Assembly (NCBI RefSeq): GCF_012844225.1
Contig: NZ_JABAGQ010000003.1
Span: 124,001-188,000, forward strand
Direction of reading: 5' to 3'
DNA length: 64,000 bases
Source of the DNA: Rhodococcus sp. 105337
GTDB lineage: Bacteria > Actinomycetota > Actinomycetes > Mycobacteriales > Mycobacteriaceae
Position numbers and translations under genes: made by a program. This document shows, in pieces, positions 29,515-37,534 of the stretch. Within the stretch, counting starts at the first letter, position 1. Every line of letters begins with the position of its first letter. Below the pieces are notes generated by a model. It did no database searches, was not told where the DNA came from, and saw nothing but the letters and a program-made list of their open reading frames with translations.

Positions 29515-30824
29515 CATCTCGATCCAGCAAGCGCATTCCCCGTACCGCCGCGATCGCCGTTCCGCTCGCCGCCGCGATCGTTCTCACCGGATGCAGTTCG
29601 GGCGACGACGAAAGTCCCGCCGCCGGCGAGGTCACCTATCCGACCGTGCCTTTCACGACACCCGGTGAGGGCATCGGTCTCGGTAGCGAGGACCAGGAGA
29701 TCGGCTCCACCTTCCCCGAACCGGTGCACGTTTCCGAGATCGAGCCGATCAAGTCGACCGAGTTGCTTGCCGTCGGTGACGGTTACGGTCTCGAGATCGG
29801 CCTCAATGCGCTCGATCCCGTGACCGGCGTCGCGGGAAGCCGTTTCGTCGTGGGCCCGGGCATCTGGGATCCGGTGATCCACGGATTCGTCGGTAATACG
29901 CCCGATGACCCCGCCGTTCTCGCGGCCGAGGTGTGGCGTCCGCGCGGTTCCCGCGGTGCCGCCGACTTCACCGTCAGCACCTATTCGGGCAACCTGCTCG
30001 AGCCGTCGGAAGCCCTCCTCCCCGACTACGCGCGCGTGCACTCACGGCCGGGCTCGAACGCGGTGACCTCGGACGGAAAGTACTTCGTGACCTGGGACGA
30101 CGGCCTCTACGGCGTGCGTGTGGTCGATCTGGAGGCGAAGAAGGAAAGCGGCGCACTGCAGATCATCGGCTGCGGACCGTTCACCTGGATGGTCGGACAC
30201 GAGCTCTACAGCGTCTGCGAAGACACGCGCGAGCTGATCCAGATCTCGATCGACGACGCGGGTGTTCCCACCGAGACCGCGCGGGCCCAGGTCCTGCCCG
30301 ACGATTTCGTCAGCAACCGCACGGTCACCTGGGCCGACGACGCCGACTCGGCACTGCTGGTGGGGGCGAACGGCGACGTGTTCGTCCTCGATTTCTCGAA
30401 CGGTCTCCCGTCGGACCCCGTAACGCCGATCGGCAACGCGGGGCAGGACTCCGGGCGGTTCGCGGGCAATGCCATCAACAACACCGGAACCCGGATCGCA
30501 ATCGAGTACACCGACTCGGTGGTCCACCCCCACTCCGCTCGCGGCGGTGACGTCGTGAAGATCGACCTCTACGACGCAGCCACGTTCGCGCCCGTGAAGA
30601 CCCTCGATCTGGCGACGCTCGGGCTCACCGGCATCTCGAGCATGGCCTTCTCGGTCGACGGCAAGACGCTGTACGTGGTGGGATCCGGCCCGGAGGTGGA
30701 CGGTGAATCCGCGCAGACGATCGTGGGGATCGCCGCCGAGACCGGCGAACAGGTCAGTTCGGTGGAGGTCACGGGAACCGTCGAAGACGTCGGGACACTC
30801 CTGACACCTCAGGTGCTCGAATGA
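29511..30824 (+). CDS. mauB: methylamine dehydrogenase-type large subunit, lipoprotein beta-propeller
   Basis: A 437-residue protein with a lipoprotein signal (AAAIVLTGCSS, lipid cysteine C28) and repeated beta-propeller strands typical of the MauB large subunit. The segment IIGCGPFTW...LYSVCEDT has a cysteine pair at the place of the conserved MauB disulfide. Overall similarity looks distant. It overlaps mauA by 4 nt. The lipid anchor would hold the enzyme on the outside of the cell membrane, unlike the free periplasmic enzyme of Gram-negative methylotrophs. Confidence 0.82.
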   Translation: MTSRSSKRIPRTAAIAVPLAAAIVLTGCSSGDDESPAAGEVTYPTVPFTTPGEGIGLGSEDQEIGSTFPEPVHVSEIEPIKSTELLAVGDGYGLEIGLNALDPVTGVAGSRFVVGPGIWDPVIHGFVGNTPDDPAVLAAEVWRPRGSRGAADFTVSTYSGNLLEPSEALLPDYARVHSRPGSNAVTSDGKYFVTWDDGLYGVRVVDLEAKKESGALQIIGCGPFTWMVGHELYSVCEDTRELIQISIDDAGVPTETARAQVLPDDFVSNRTVTWADDADSALLVGANGDVFVLDFSNGLPSDPVTPIGNAGQDSGRFAGNAINNTGTRIAIEYTDSVVHPHSARGGDVVKIDLYDAATFAPVKTLDLATLGLTGISSMAFSVDGKTLYVVGSGPEVDGESAQTIVGIAAETGEQVSSVEVTGTVEDVGTLLTPQVLE

Positions 30825-32404
30825 CCCGGTCAGGACCCATCCTCGATCGGCGGGGTTTCCTCCGCATCGGCTCCTTCGGAGCCGGTGCGGTGGGCCTCGG
30901 GGTGCTCGGCCTCGGTGCCGCCTCGTGTAGCTCGGAGCAGGCGGAGCCGGCAGCAGCCCTCGACTACATCGCTCCCACCGACCCCGAGATCGCGGCGGCG
31001 GAAGCAGCTCGAGGATGGAACGGGCGCGAGGTCCCTGTCGCACTGACGGCGGCGGTGGCCACCGTGGACCTCGGTGGGCGTCTCGTCGACACGTGGTCGT
31101 ACGGCGGTCGCGCGGTGGCACCCGAACTGCGGGCGAGCGTGCGAGACAAGATGCTCGTGTCGGTGCGCAACGACCTGCCCACGGACACGACTCTGCATTG
31201 GCACGGCATCCGTATTCGCAACGACATGGACGGTGCCGCTCCGGTTACCCAGGACCCGATCGGGACCGGGGGCGACTTCCTGTACGACTTCGTCGTCCCG
31301 GACCCGGGCACCCACTGGTACCACTCGCACAGCGGCCTGCAAGCAGATCGTGGCCTGTTCGGTGCGCTGGTGATCGAGGATCCGGACGACACGTCCGGCG
31401 CCGATGTCGACGCGGTACTCGTTCTCGACGACTGGGTCGACGGACTCGGCACCACTCCCGAGGCCGTCCTGTCCGCGCTCAATCCCGCGATCTCCGGCGG
31501 TCACGGCGGTCACGGGGGCCACGGGGGTGGCGCTGCGGTGGAACACACCGCCGACGAGAGTTCTGCCGCACTGGCACTGGTCTCCGGGGGCCACGGTTCA
31601 TCCGATCCGTTGGGCGGCATGACCCAGCACATCGGATACCCGCTGCACCTGATCAACGGACGGCCGCCGAACGACCCCGAGGTCGTCACGGCTGCACCCG
31701 GCAGCCGCGTGCGGTTGCGGATCGTCAATGCCGCCGCCGAGACGCCGTACCGGTTCGCGGTGGCGGGCCACGAACTGACCGTGATCGCCGCCGACGGCTT
31801 CGACGTCACGCCCACCACCACCGACACCCTCATCATCGGGATGGCGCAGCGGTACGACGTGCTCGTCACGCTGAAGTCTGGTTCGTGGCCGATCGTCGCG
31901 AAAGTCGAGGGCCGGGACGGGTATGCGTCGTCGGTACTGCGTTCGAACGACGCCGCGCCGCTGCCGAACCCCGACGTCGGGGGTTCGATCGCAGAACTCG
32001 GCGGACGTCTGCTTCCCGAGAGCGCACTGCGGCCGGCCGATTCGGTCCGCCTGGAATCTCGTTCGCCCGACAGGGATTACCGGGTGGAGCTGATCCAGGC
32101 CGGGGACCGCTACGTATGGGGTATGGCCGGGCCGGACGCCGGAAAACTGGTGATGCGCGAAGGCGAACGGATCCGCATCACGATGGCGAACAACAGCACG
32201 ATGTGGCACCCGATGCACACGCACGGACACACCTTCGCGGTGCCGGAGTACGGAGGACTCCGGCGCGACACCGTCAACGTGCTCCCCGGCACCGAACTCG
32301 CGATCGAGTTCGATGCCGACAACCCTGGCGAGTGGATGTTCCACTGCCACAATGCCTATCACTTCGAGGCAGGGATGACCGCGAACCTGCGGTACATCCG
32401 ATGA
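30821..32404 (+). CDS. Tat-exported multicopper oxidase in the amine dehydrogenase operon
   Basis: A 527-residue three-domain multicopper oxidase. It has a twin-arginine signal (DRRGFLRIG) and a possible lipobox ending at C36. All copper motifs are present: HWHG (126-129), HWYHSHSG (165-172), HPMHTHGH (463-470) and HCHNAYHFEAGM (508-519), giving type 1 ligands H463, C509, H514 and M519. A His/Gly-rich insertion (GGHGGHGGHGGG) lies between domains. It overlaps mauB by 4 nt. It could take electrons from the cupredoxins and reduce O2, or oxidise the tryptophans during TTQ formation. Neither role is established for this family. Confidence 0.9.
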   Translation: MTRSGPILDRRGFLRIGSFGAGAVGLGVLGLGAASCSSEQAEPAAALDYIAPTDPEIAAAEAARGWNGREVPVALTAAVATVDLGGRLVDTWSYGGRAVAPELRASVRDKMLVSVRNDLPTDTTLHWHGIRIRNDMDGAAPVTQDPIGTGGDFLYDFVVPDPGTHWYHSHSGLQADRGLFGALVIEDPDDTSGADVDAVLVLDDWVDGLGTTPEAVLSALNPAISGGHGGHGGHGGGAAVEHTADESSAALALVSGGHGSSDPLGGMTQHIGYPLHLINGRPPNDPEVVTAAPGSRVRLRIVNAAAETPYRFAVAGHELTVIAADGFDVTPTTTDTLIIGMAQRYDVLVTLKSGSWPIVAKVEGRDGYASSVLRSNDAAPLPNPDVGGSIAELGGRLLPESALRPADSVRLESRSPDRDYRVELIQAGDRYVWGMAGPDAGKLVMREGERIRITMANNSTMWHPMHTHGHTFAVPEYGGLRRDTVNVLPGTELAIEFDADNPGEWMFHCHNAYHFEAGMTANLRYIR

Positions 32405-32414
32405 GAGGACAGCT

Positions 32415-32756
32415 GTGAAGAAACTGATTCCGTTTGCCGTGGCGCTCGCCGCCTCCGCCGTACTGACCGCGTGCGGTTCGTCCGACACCTCGGACGAACC
32501 TGCCGTGGTCATCGACGTGGCGAACATGGCCTATTCGCCCGCCTCGGTCACGATCGAGGCCGGACAGACCGTGCAGTGGCGCTTCGACGACAACGGCCTG
32601 CCCCACGACGTCGCGGGTGACGGTCCGCTCGAAGGCATTCTGCAGAGCGAACTGCTCACCGAGGGCACGTACGAGTACACCTTCGACGATCCGGGCACCT
32701 ACACGTACCACTGCACGCCGCACAAGTCGATGGTCGGCACCGTCATCGTCCAGTAG
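32415..32756 (+). CDS. mauC: amicyanin-like cupredoxin lipoprotein 1
   Basis: A 113-residue lipoprotein (lipobox AVLTACGS, C20) with a small blue copper fold. The copper ligands are H64, C100, H103 and M106. YHCTPHKSM has the short Cys-x2-His-x2-Met loop that defines amicyanin (CTPHPFM in the methylotroph protein). Amicyanin is the natural electron acceptor of methylamine dehydrogenase. It starts with GTG after GAGAGGA, 10 nt after the oxidase gene. It is anchored outside the membrane near the lipoprotein dehydrogenase subunit. Confidence 0.88.
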   Translation: MKKLIPFAVALAASAVLTACGSSDTSDEPAVVIDVANMAYSPASVTIEAGQTVQWRFDDNGLPHDVAGDGPLEGILQSELLTEGTYEYTFDDPGTYTYHCTPHKSMVGTVIVQ

Positions 32757-33154
32757 TGCGGCAGCCGGTAATGCTGCACCACAACCGAATCGGACACTGG
32801 GCGATCACCGCCGGGATCGCCGCAGTGCCCCTGACAGGATGCGCCGTCGCAGACACTCCCGACGCGGTGATCGAGATCAGCAATGTGCAGTTCAGTCCGA
32901 TGGACGCCACGGTCGGAGTCGGCGACACCGTCGAATGGCGGTTCGACGACGGCGGCCTCCTCCACCACGTGGAGTCGCCCGGCGAGTTCGACAGCGGGAT
33001 CACCGGCGACGGCACCTATTCGTACACGTTCGACCGTCCCGGCACCTACACCTATACCTGCTCGATCCACCCGTACATGACCGGAACGGTCACCGTCCGC
33101 CGAGAAACGAGCGGGACTTTCGTACACAGCAACGACTCTGGAGGTTTCCGATGA
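32756..33154 (+). CDS. amicyanin-like cupredoxin lipoprotein 2
   Basis: A 132-residue (127 from ATG 32771) second cupredoxin. It has a lipobox VPLTGC (C29) and copper ligands H71, C102, H105 and M108 in YTCSIHPYM, again the amicyanin loop length. It is clearly related to the gene just upstream (shared FSP, GDTVEWRFDD, and TYSYTFDRPGTYTY-type strands). The GTG at 32756 overlaps the previous stop (TAGTG), favouring coupled translation. The stop overlaps the next gene by 4 nt. Two such carriers in one operon suggest a relay between the dehydrogenase and the multicopper oxidase. Confidence 0.83.
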   Translation: MRQPVMLHHNRIGHWAITAGIAAVPLTGCAVADTPDAVIEISNVQFSPMDATVGVGDTVEWRFDDGGLLHHVESPGEFDSGITGDGTYSYTFDRPGTYTYTCSIHPYMTGTVTVRRETSGTFVHSNDSGGFR

Positions 33155-33987
33155 CCACCGTCCTCACCCACGAACCGATCTCCACCGATCTCCCCGATAT
33201 CCGCCCGACGCTCGCGGGCGCCGTATCCACCACTGCGCGGCTCGGCCTGGCCGCCGGTGCCGCAGTGGCCGGCGCCGGTGCCGCGACGCTCGCGGCACCG
33301 ACGGCGGCGACGGCTCTGACCGCCGCAGTCGTCGGCGCCGGGCTCGTCACCTCGCTCGCGGCGAACTGGTCAACCTGCGGAATGTCCGTGGCCGGTGTCG
33401 TCGCGGCCCCGAAACAGCCCGGCCGCAAAGGAGCATCGACCCCGCTCCGACGACTGGGCTGGCACGCGCTCGGATCGGTAAGCACCGGTGCCGTCACCGG
33501 CGCCGTCCTCGGTGCACTCGGTTCGGTCACGGCGGCGAACCTGTCCCCGTTGTGGTTGCTGTTCGGATGGGCCGTGTTCGCGCTGGCCTACGGCTTGCAC
33601 GAGATCGGCGTCGTGTCGATGCCTGCTCCGATGCGACGGCAGCAGTTGCCCCGGCACCTGCGGCGGACCATGTCTCCGTGGAAGGTGTCGCTGCTGTTCG
33701 GCGCGATCATCGGCCCCGGATTCCTGATCTTCATCCGGTCCAGCGCGTACTACCTGCTCGTGCTCGGTGTGCTCGCCGTCGGGTCGCCCGCCCTCGGCGC
33801 CGCGATGTTCACCGTCGTGTCCCTCGGCCGGTGCATGCCGAGTGTCGCAGCGATCGCGCACACCCGTCGCGGTGGCTCGATGCCGGGCTTCCTGTCGGTG
33901 ATGTGTGTCGTCGACCGCCGCGTGCAGGCCGTGACGGGTGCCGCCCTGGTGGGCCTCGCCGCGTTCGCCGCGATCTCGCTGATCTGA
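33151..33987 (+). CDS. polytopic membrane protein, possibly MauF-like
   Basis: A 278-residue membrane protein with about six to seven predicted helices, several rich in Ala and Gly, and conserved-looking cysteines in NWSTCGMSVAG, SLGRCMPS and VMCVVD. Its place at the end of a mau-type operon, size and topology fit MauF, a membrane protein needed for methylamine dehydrogenase maturation. I cannot confirm homology from sequence memory alone. GGAGG lies 6 nt before the ATG, which overlaps the cupredoxin stop. A strong hairpin follows. Confidence 0.6.
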   Translation: MTTVLTHEPISTDLPDIRPTLAGAVSTTARLGLAAGAAVAGAGAATLAAPTAATALTAAVVGAGLVTSLAANWSTCGMSVAGVVAAPKQPGRKGASTPLRRLGWHALGSVSTGAVTGAVLGALGSVTAANLSPLWLLFGWAVFALAYGLHEIGVVSMPAPMRRQQLPRHLRRTMSPWKVSLLFGAIIGPGFLIFIRSSAYYLLVLGVLAVGSPALGAAMFTVVSLGRCMPSVAAIAHTRRGGSMPGFLSVMCVVDRRVQAVTGAALVGLAAFAAISLI

Positions 33988-34000
33988 CGCGGGCATACCG

Positions 34001-34042
34001 ACGCAGGTGCCCCGGATCTTCACGGATCCGGGGCACCTGCGT
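34001..34042. terminator. terminator between the mau-like operon and the converging SDR gene
   Basis: An 18-bp perfect stem (left arm ACGCAGGTGCCCCGGATC, 34001-34018; complement 34025-34042) with a 6-nt loop. It lies 13 nt past the last mau-like gene and 11 nt from the end of the gene on the other strand, so it can serve both. Confidence 0.9.
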
Positions 34043-34053
34043 CGAACCTGTTC

Positions 34054-34929
34054 TCAGAGACCGAACTGCACACCCGTGACGCGCTCGGACAGCTCCCACA
34101 GCCGGCGTGCCGCCTCGGGATCGCGAGCCCGCGCGGAGCAGCCCGCGGTGTGCGGCGACCCGTAGAGTTCGAGAAAACCGTCGGGACCGATGTAGCCGCC
34201 TCGCAGTCCCGGCTCGGTGGCGGCGTAGAGCACGGATTCGGCGCCCTGCTCCGGGGTCCGCTGCAGAATCTTCTTGCCGAACCCGAAGAGCCGGTCGAAC
34301 CAGGTGCCGGTGTGGCTTCCGACCTCGGTGGCCGCATATCCCGGATGTGCGGCGAGCGACCTGACCGTTGATCCGCTCGCGTCGAGTCGCCGAGCCAGTT
34401 CGAAACTGAACATCAGGTTTGCGAGCTTCGACTGGGCGTACGCGGCAGCGCGGTGGTACCGCCGCTGCTCCCAGTTCGGATCGTCCAGATCGACGCGCCC
34501 GAGGCGATGCGCGGCGCTGGAGACGGTCACCACCCGATCCGTGACCATGTCCAGCACCAGTCCGGTCAACGCGAAGTGCCCGAAGTAGTTGGTGCCCATT
34601 TGCATCTCGAATCCGTCGGCGGTCCGCTGCAGCGGTACGGCCATCACACCGGCGTTGTTGATGAGCACGTCGATCGTCTCGTGGGTGTCCCGCAAGCCGC
34701 ACGCGAACTTGCGCACCGAGGCCAGTTCGGACAGGTCCAATCGGTGCACCGACGCCCTCGGGCCTATCGTCTCGGCGACGCGCGCACCTTTGTCCACGTT
34801 GCGGCACGCCAGGACGACGTTGGCGCCGGCAGCACCGAGCGCTATGGCCGTCGCCTCCCCCACGCCGCCGGTCGGACCGGTCACCACGAAGGTCCGGCCC
34901 ACCTGCGACGTGGACGCGTCAGGCGCCAA
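34054..34929 (-). CDS. short-chain dehydrogenase/reductase
   Basis: A classical SDR of about 291 residues with TGPTGGVG (cofactor loop), NNAGVMAVPLQRTADGFE, VTVSSAAHR and YAQSKLAN. It is a paralogue of the SDR at 19497-20393. The cofactor motif has a Pro-Thr-Gly-Gly in place of the usual Ala/Ser-Ser-Gly-Ile. The frame opens with a TTG overlapping the mycolyltransferase stop by 11 nt. A GTG at 34902 is the alternative. The two genes form one transcript. Substrate unknown. Confidence 0.83.
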   Translation of the reverse strand: MAPDASTSQVGRTFVVTGPTGGVGEATAIALGAAGANVVLACRNVDKGARVAETIGPRASVHRLDLSELASVRKFACGLRDTHETIDVLINNAGVMAVPLQRTADGFEMQMGTNYFGHFALTGLVLDMVTDRVVTVSSAAHRLGRVDLDDPNWEQRRYHRAAAYAQSKLANLMFSFELARRLDASGSTVRSLAAHPGYAATEVGSHTGTWFDRLFGFGKKILQRTPEQGAESVLYAATEPGLRGGYIGPDGFLELYGSPHTAGCSARARDPEAARRLWELSERVTGVQFGL

Positions 34930-35911
34930 TCGAGTTCTTCATCATCGGAAGCATCGCCCACAGTTCGTCCTGCCAGTAGCCCCACGAGTGGGTGCCGGCG
35001 ATCGGGAACGAGAAGTGGGCGGTGTCGATTCCGAGCGTGGCGAGCCGTATCTGGAATGCGCGGTTCTGGACACGGGCAATGGACTCGAGACCCATCGCAT
35101 TCGCCGTGTTGAACACACCGATCGCCGAGTCGGGGCGGTCGTGCTGTCCGGGAAGACCGGTCGACGCGGAGATCCACATCGGCAGTCCCCGCAGCATGGG
35201 AGCGGCGACGAAGGGATCGTGCCGGAGCCACGCCGGATCCCACGGCGGGCCCCACATCGCGTCGGAGTTGTAGCCGCCGGCGTCGAGCATCGCCAACCGG
35301 ATGGCTTCCCGCATGCCGGGTGCCGACAGGTTGAGGTATCCGGACATCGACCCGGCGAACGTGAACTGGTCGCGGTGATGAGCCGCGAGGATCAGTGCCG
35401 CGTTGCCGCCCATCGACAACCCGACCACGGCATTGCTGCCGCGACTGATCCCGTAGACGGCGGCGAGATGGTCGGGAAGATTCCGGGTCAGGAACGATTC
35501 CCACTTGTACGTGTAGGGCTGCGCGTTGAAGTTGCTCGGGGCGTACCAGTCCGCGTAGAAACTCGACTGACCACCGACCGGCATGATCACGTTGACGCCG
35601 TGGTCCGAGAGCCACGCGGCGTTGGTCTCGTGTTCCCACCCGCTGACGTTGTCGGTCGCACGCAACCCGTCGAGTAGGTAGACCGCCTTGTTGCTGCCGT
35701 TGTTCGCGCGCCAGATGCGAACCTTGATCTGGCCGACGCCACCGGGCGCTGCGACCCAGTCCTCGTGGAATCGCGAATACGGGTCGGCGGATGCGGTGCC
35801 CGCACTCACCCCCGTGAACACGAGCGTCAGCGGAAGAACCACGGCCACGAGCAGGCGGACGAGAGCGCGCCGACTCGGTCGCCGGCTCATAGTTCCGGAC
35901 GAGTTCTTCAC
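34919..35911 (-). CDS. antigen 85-type mycolyltransferase/esterase
   Basis: A 330-residue secreted alpha/beta-hydrolase. A signal peptide (RRALVRLLVAVVLPLTLVF ... GTASA) is followed by the Fbp/antigen 85 fold. The nucleophile is the serine of GLSMGG, and the probable catalytic histidine is in GTHSWGYWQ. Such enzymes transfer mycolic acids between trehalose monomycolate molecules or to arabinogalactan in the cell envelope. The GTG at 35911 is chosen because AGGGGGA lies 5 nt upstream; ATG at 35890 is possible. Its presence supports a mycolic-acid-containing organism. Confidence 0.88.
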   Translation of the reverse strand: MKNSSGTMSRRPSRRALVRLLVAVVLPLTLVFTGVSAGTASADPYSRFHEDWVAAPGGVGQIKVRIWRANNGSNKAVYLLDGLRATDNVSGWEHETNAAWLSDHGVNVIMPVGGQSSFYADWYAPSNFNAQPYTYKWESFLTRNLPDHLAAVYGISRGSNAVVGLSMGGNAALILAAHHRDQFTFAGSMSGYLNLSAPGMREAIRLAMLDAGGYNSDAMWGPPWDPAWLRHDPFVAAPMLRGLPMWISASTGLPGQHDRPDSAIGVFNTANAMGLESIARVQNRAFQIRLATLGIDTAHFSFPIAGTHSWGYWQDELWAMLPMMKNSIGA

Positions 35912-36077
35912 ACCAAGATCCCCCTTGCACATGTGTAACATTCGTCACTTCCGACCCAGGCTATGTGGGTGCGGATACCCGTTGAAGGCTTACACACAAT
36001 CGTTATCCTGCAAAGCTCAACCGTTATCCCGCGGAGCCCCAGAAGGCGCGGAAACACGCCCCGCTACCGTGGGAGTC

Positions 36078-36998
36078 GTGCCCGACGCTCCGCTCCCCAT
36101 CCGCGACGGTCTGAACCCGTCACGACTCCGTCTACCGGAAAACACCAGGTGGGCCACGGTAGCCGAGTATCTCGTCGAGCGCTTCCCGGATGACGCCCGT
36201 CGAATCCGGGAGAAAATCCGAGACGGCGAAGTGGTCGGTGGAGACGGAACCGTGATTACCTTCGGTACGCCCTACCGCGAGCGTTCGTTCGTGTATCTCT
36301 ACCGTGATCCTCCGGTGGAATCACGCGTGCCCTTCGACATCGACATCCTGTATCGCGACGACACTCTCCTCGTCGTCGACAAGCCCCACTTCCTGGCGAC
36401 GACACCCCGCGGATCCTGGGTGGCCGAAACCGCTCTGGTGCGACTGCGCCGGGAACTCGATCTGCCGGAACTCTCGCCGGTCCACCGGCTCGACCGGCTG
36501 ACCGCCGGTGTCCTCGTCTTCACCGTCCGTCGCGAGGCTCGTCGCGCCTACCAGATGATGTTCGAACAACGCCTCGTCGAGAAGGAATACGAGGCGATCG
36601 CACCCCGCACTGACGACCTCGTCTTTCCCCGCGAGGTGAGCAGCCGCATCGTCAAGGAGAGGGGCTCGCTGCAGGCACGGGAGGTGCCGGGGCCGGTCAA
36701 CGCGGTGACGCGGATCGACCTTCTCGACACGGACGGTGACATCGCCCGGTACCGCCTGCGTCCCCGGACCGGAAAGACGCATCAGCTTCGGGTCCACATG
36801 AGTTCGTCGGGCATCCCGATTCTCGGCGACAATCTGTATCCGGATGTGTACGACGTTGCCCCCCGGGACTATTCGAACCCCCTGCAGTTGCTCGCCGCTG
36901 CCGTCGAGTTCGACGACCCCGTGACGGGTCGCCGGACCCGCTTCGCAAGCCGCAGAAACCTGTCAGCATGGAGGCACCACACACCAGGACCCCGTTGA
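36078..36998 (+). CDS. RluA-family RNA pseudouridine synthase
   Basis: A 306-residue pseudouridine synthase. The catalytic aspartate is in SPVHRLDRLTAGV, with VVDKPHFLATTP before it and RPRTGKTHQLRVHM after it, the three conserved blocks of RluA/RluC/RluD enzymes. It isomerises a uridine in rRNA or tRNA; the exact site cannot be told. The GTG at 36078 is preceded by GGGAG. The region 35912-36077 between it and the divergent mycolyltransferase is AT-richer and probably holds both promoters. Confidence 0.9.
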   Translation: MPDAPLPIRDGLNPSRLRLPENTRWATVAEYLVERFPDDARRIREKIRDGEVVGGDGTVITFGTPYRERSFVYLYRDPPVESRVPFDIDILYRDDTLLVVDKPHFLATTPRGSWVAETALVRLRRELDLPELSPVHRLDRLTAGVLVFTVRREARRAYQMMFEQRLVEKEYEAIAPRTDDLVFPREVSSRIVKERGSLQAREVPGPVNAVTRIDLLDTDGDIARYRLRPRTGKTHQLRVHMSSSGIPILGDNLYPDVYDVAPRDYSNPLQLLAAAVEFDDPVTGRRTRFASRRNLSAWRHHTPGPR

Positions 36999-37027
36999 CG
37001 GCACGGGTTCACGTCTTGGAGGTTCTC

Positions 37028-37534
37028 ATGGAGATCGGCTCCGTTTCGCGTACCTACGACGGCCGCGTCGCCCTGCGTTTCCAACGGGCCTTCCCCTATT
37101 CGCCGGATCGGGTGTGGAGGGTGCTCACCGACCCCGAATGCCTTCGGTGCTGGTTTCCCGCGGCCGTCGAATTCGAACTCGCGCCCGGCATACCCGTCGA
37201 GTTCCACCGCGCCGACGAGCGCGCCGGTGGTTCGGGACCGCTTTCGGGGCACACCAGCGACGGCAGCATCCTGGTGGTGCGGCCGGGCCACGTCCTCGAG
37301 TACCTCTGGGATTCGGACGTGGTGCATTGGGAGATCGCCCCGGACGGCTCCGGCGGGTGCTGGCTCACCCTCACCCACACAGCCGAGGACGAGGACGACG
37401 CGCTCGCGCACGGCGCGGGCTGGCATGCCGGGTTCGAGGTGATAGAAGCTCAGCTCGAGGGCCGGCCCATCGACTGGTCACCCCGGGAACGGGCGGCCGA
37501 GCTGGCCGAGCACTACCGCCGGCCGTCGGCCTGA
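37028..37534 (+). CDS. SRPBCC (AHSA1-like) domain protein
   Basis: A 168-residue helix-grip protein of the AHSA1/START superfamily (LRFQRAFPYSPDRVWRVLTDPE at the start; WHAGFEVIEAQLEG near the end). Such proteins bind hydrophobic ligands. The function here is unknown. GGAGG lies 5 nt before the ATG at 37028, which rules out the earlier ATG. The 3' end overlaps the converging flavodoxin gene by 22 nt. Confidence 0.83.
   Translation: MEIGSVSRTYDGRVALRFQRAFPYSPDRVWRVLTDPECLRCWFPAAVEFELAPGIPVEFHRADERAGGSGPLSGHTSDGSILVVRPGHVLEYLWDSDVVHWEIAPDGSGGCWLTLTHTAEDEDDALAHGAGWHAGFEVIEAQLEGRPIDWSPRERAAELAEHYRRPSA

Noticed and set aside
29136-30824. 562-codon frame starting inside mauA and running into mauB
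   Set aside because: Only the part from 29511 on is real. The upstream part is mauA read out of frame.
31500-31530. Short GGTCACGGCGGTCACGGG-like repeats resembling a small repeat array
   Set aside because: They encode the Gly/His-rich insertion of the multicopper oxidase; there are no spacers, so it is not CRISPR.
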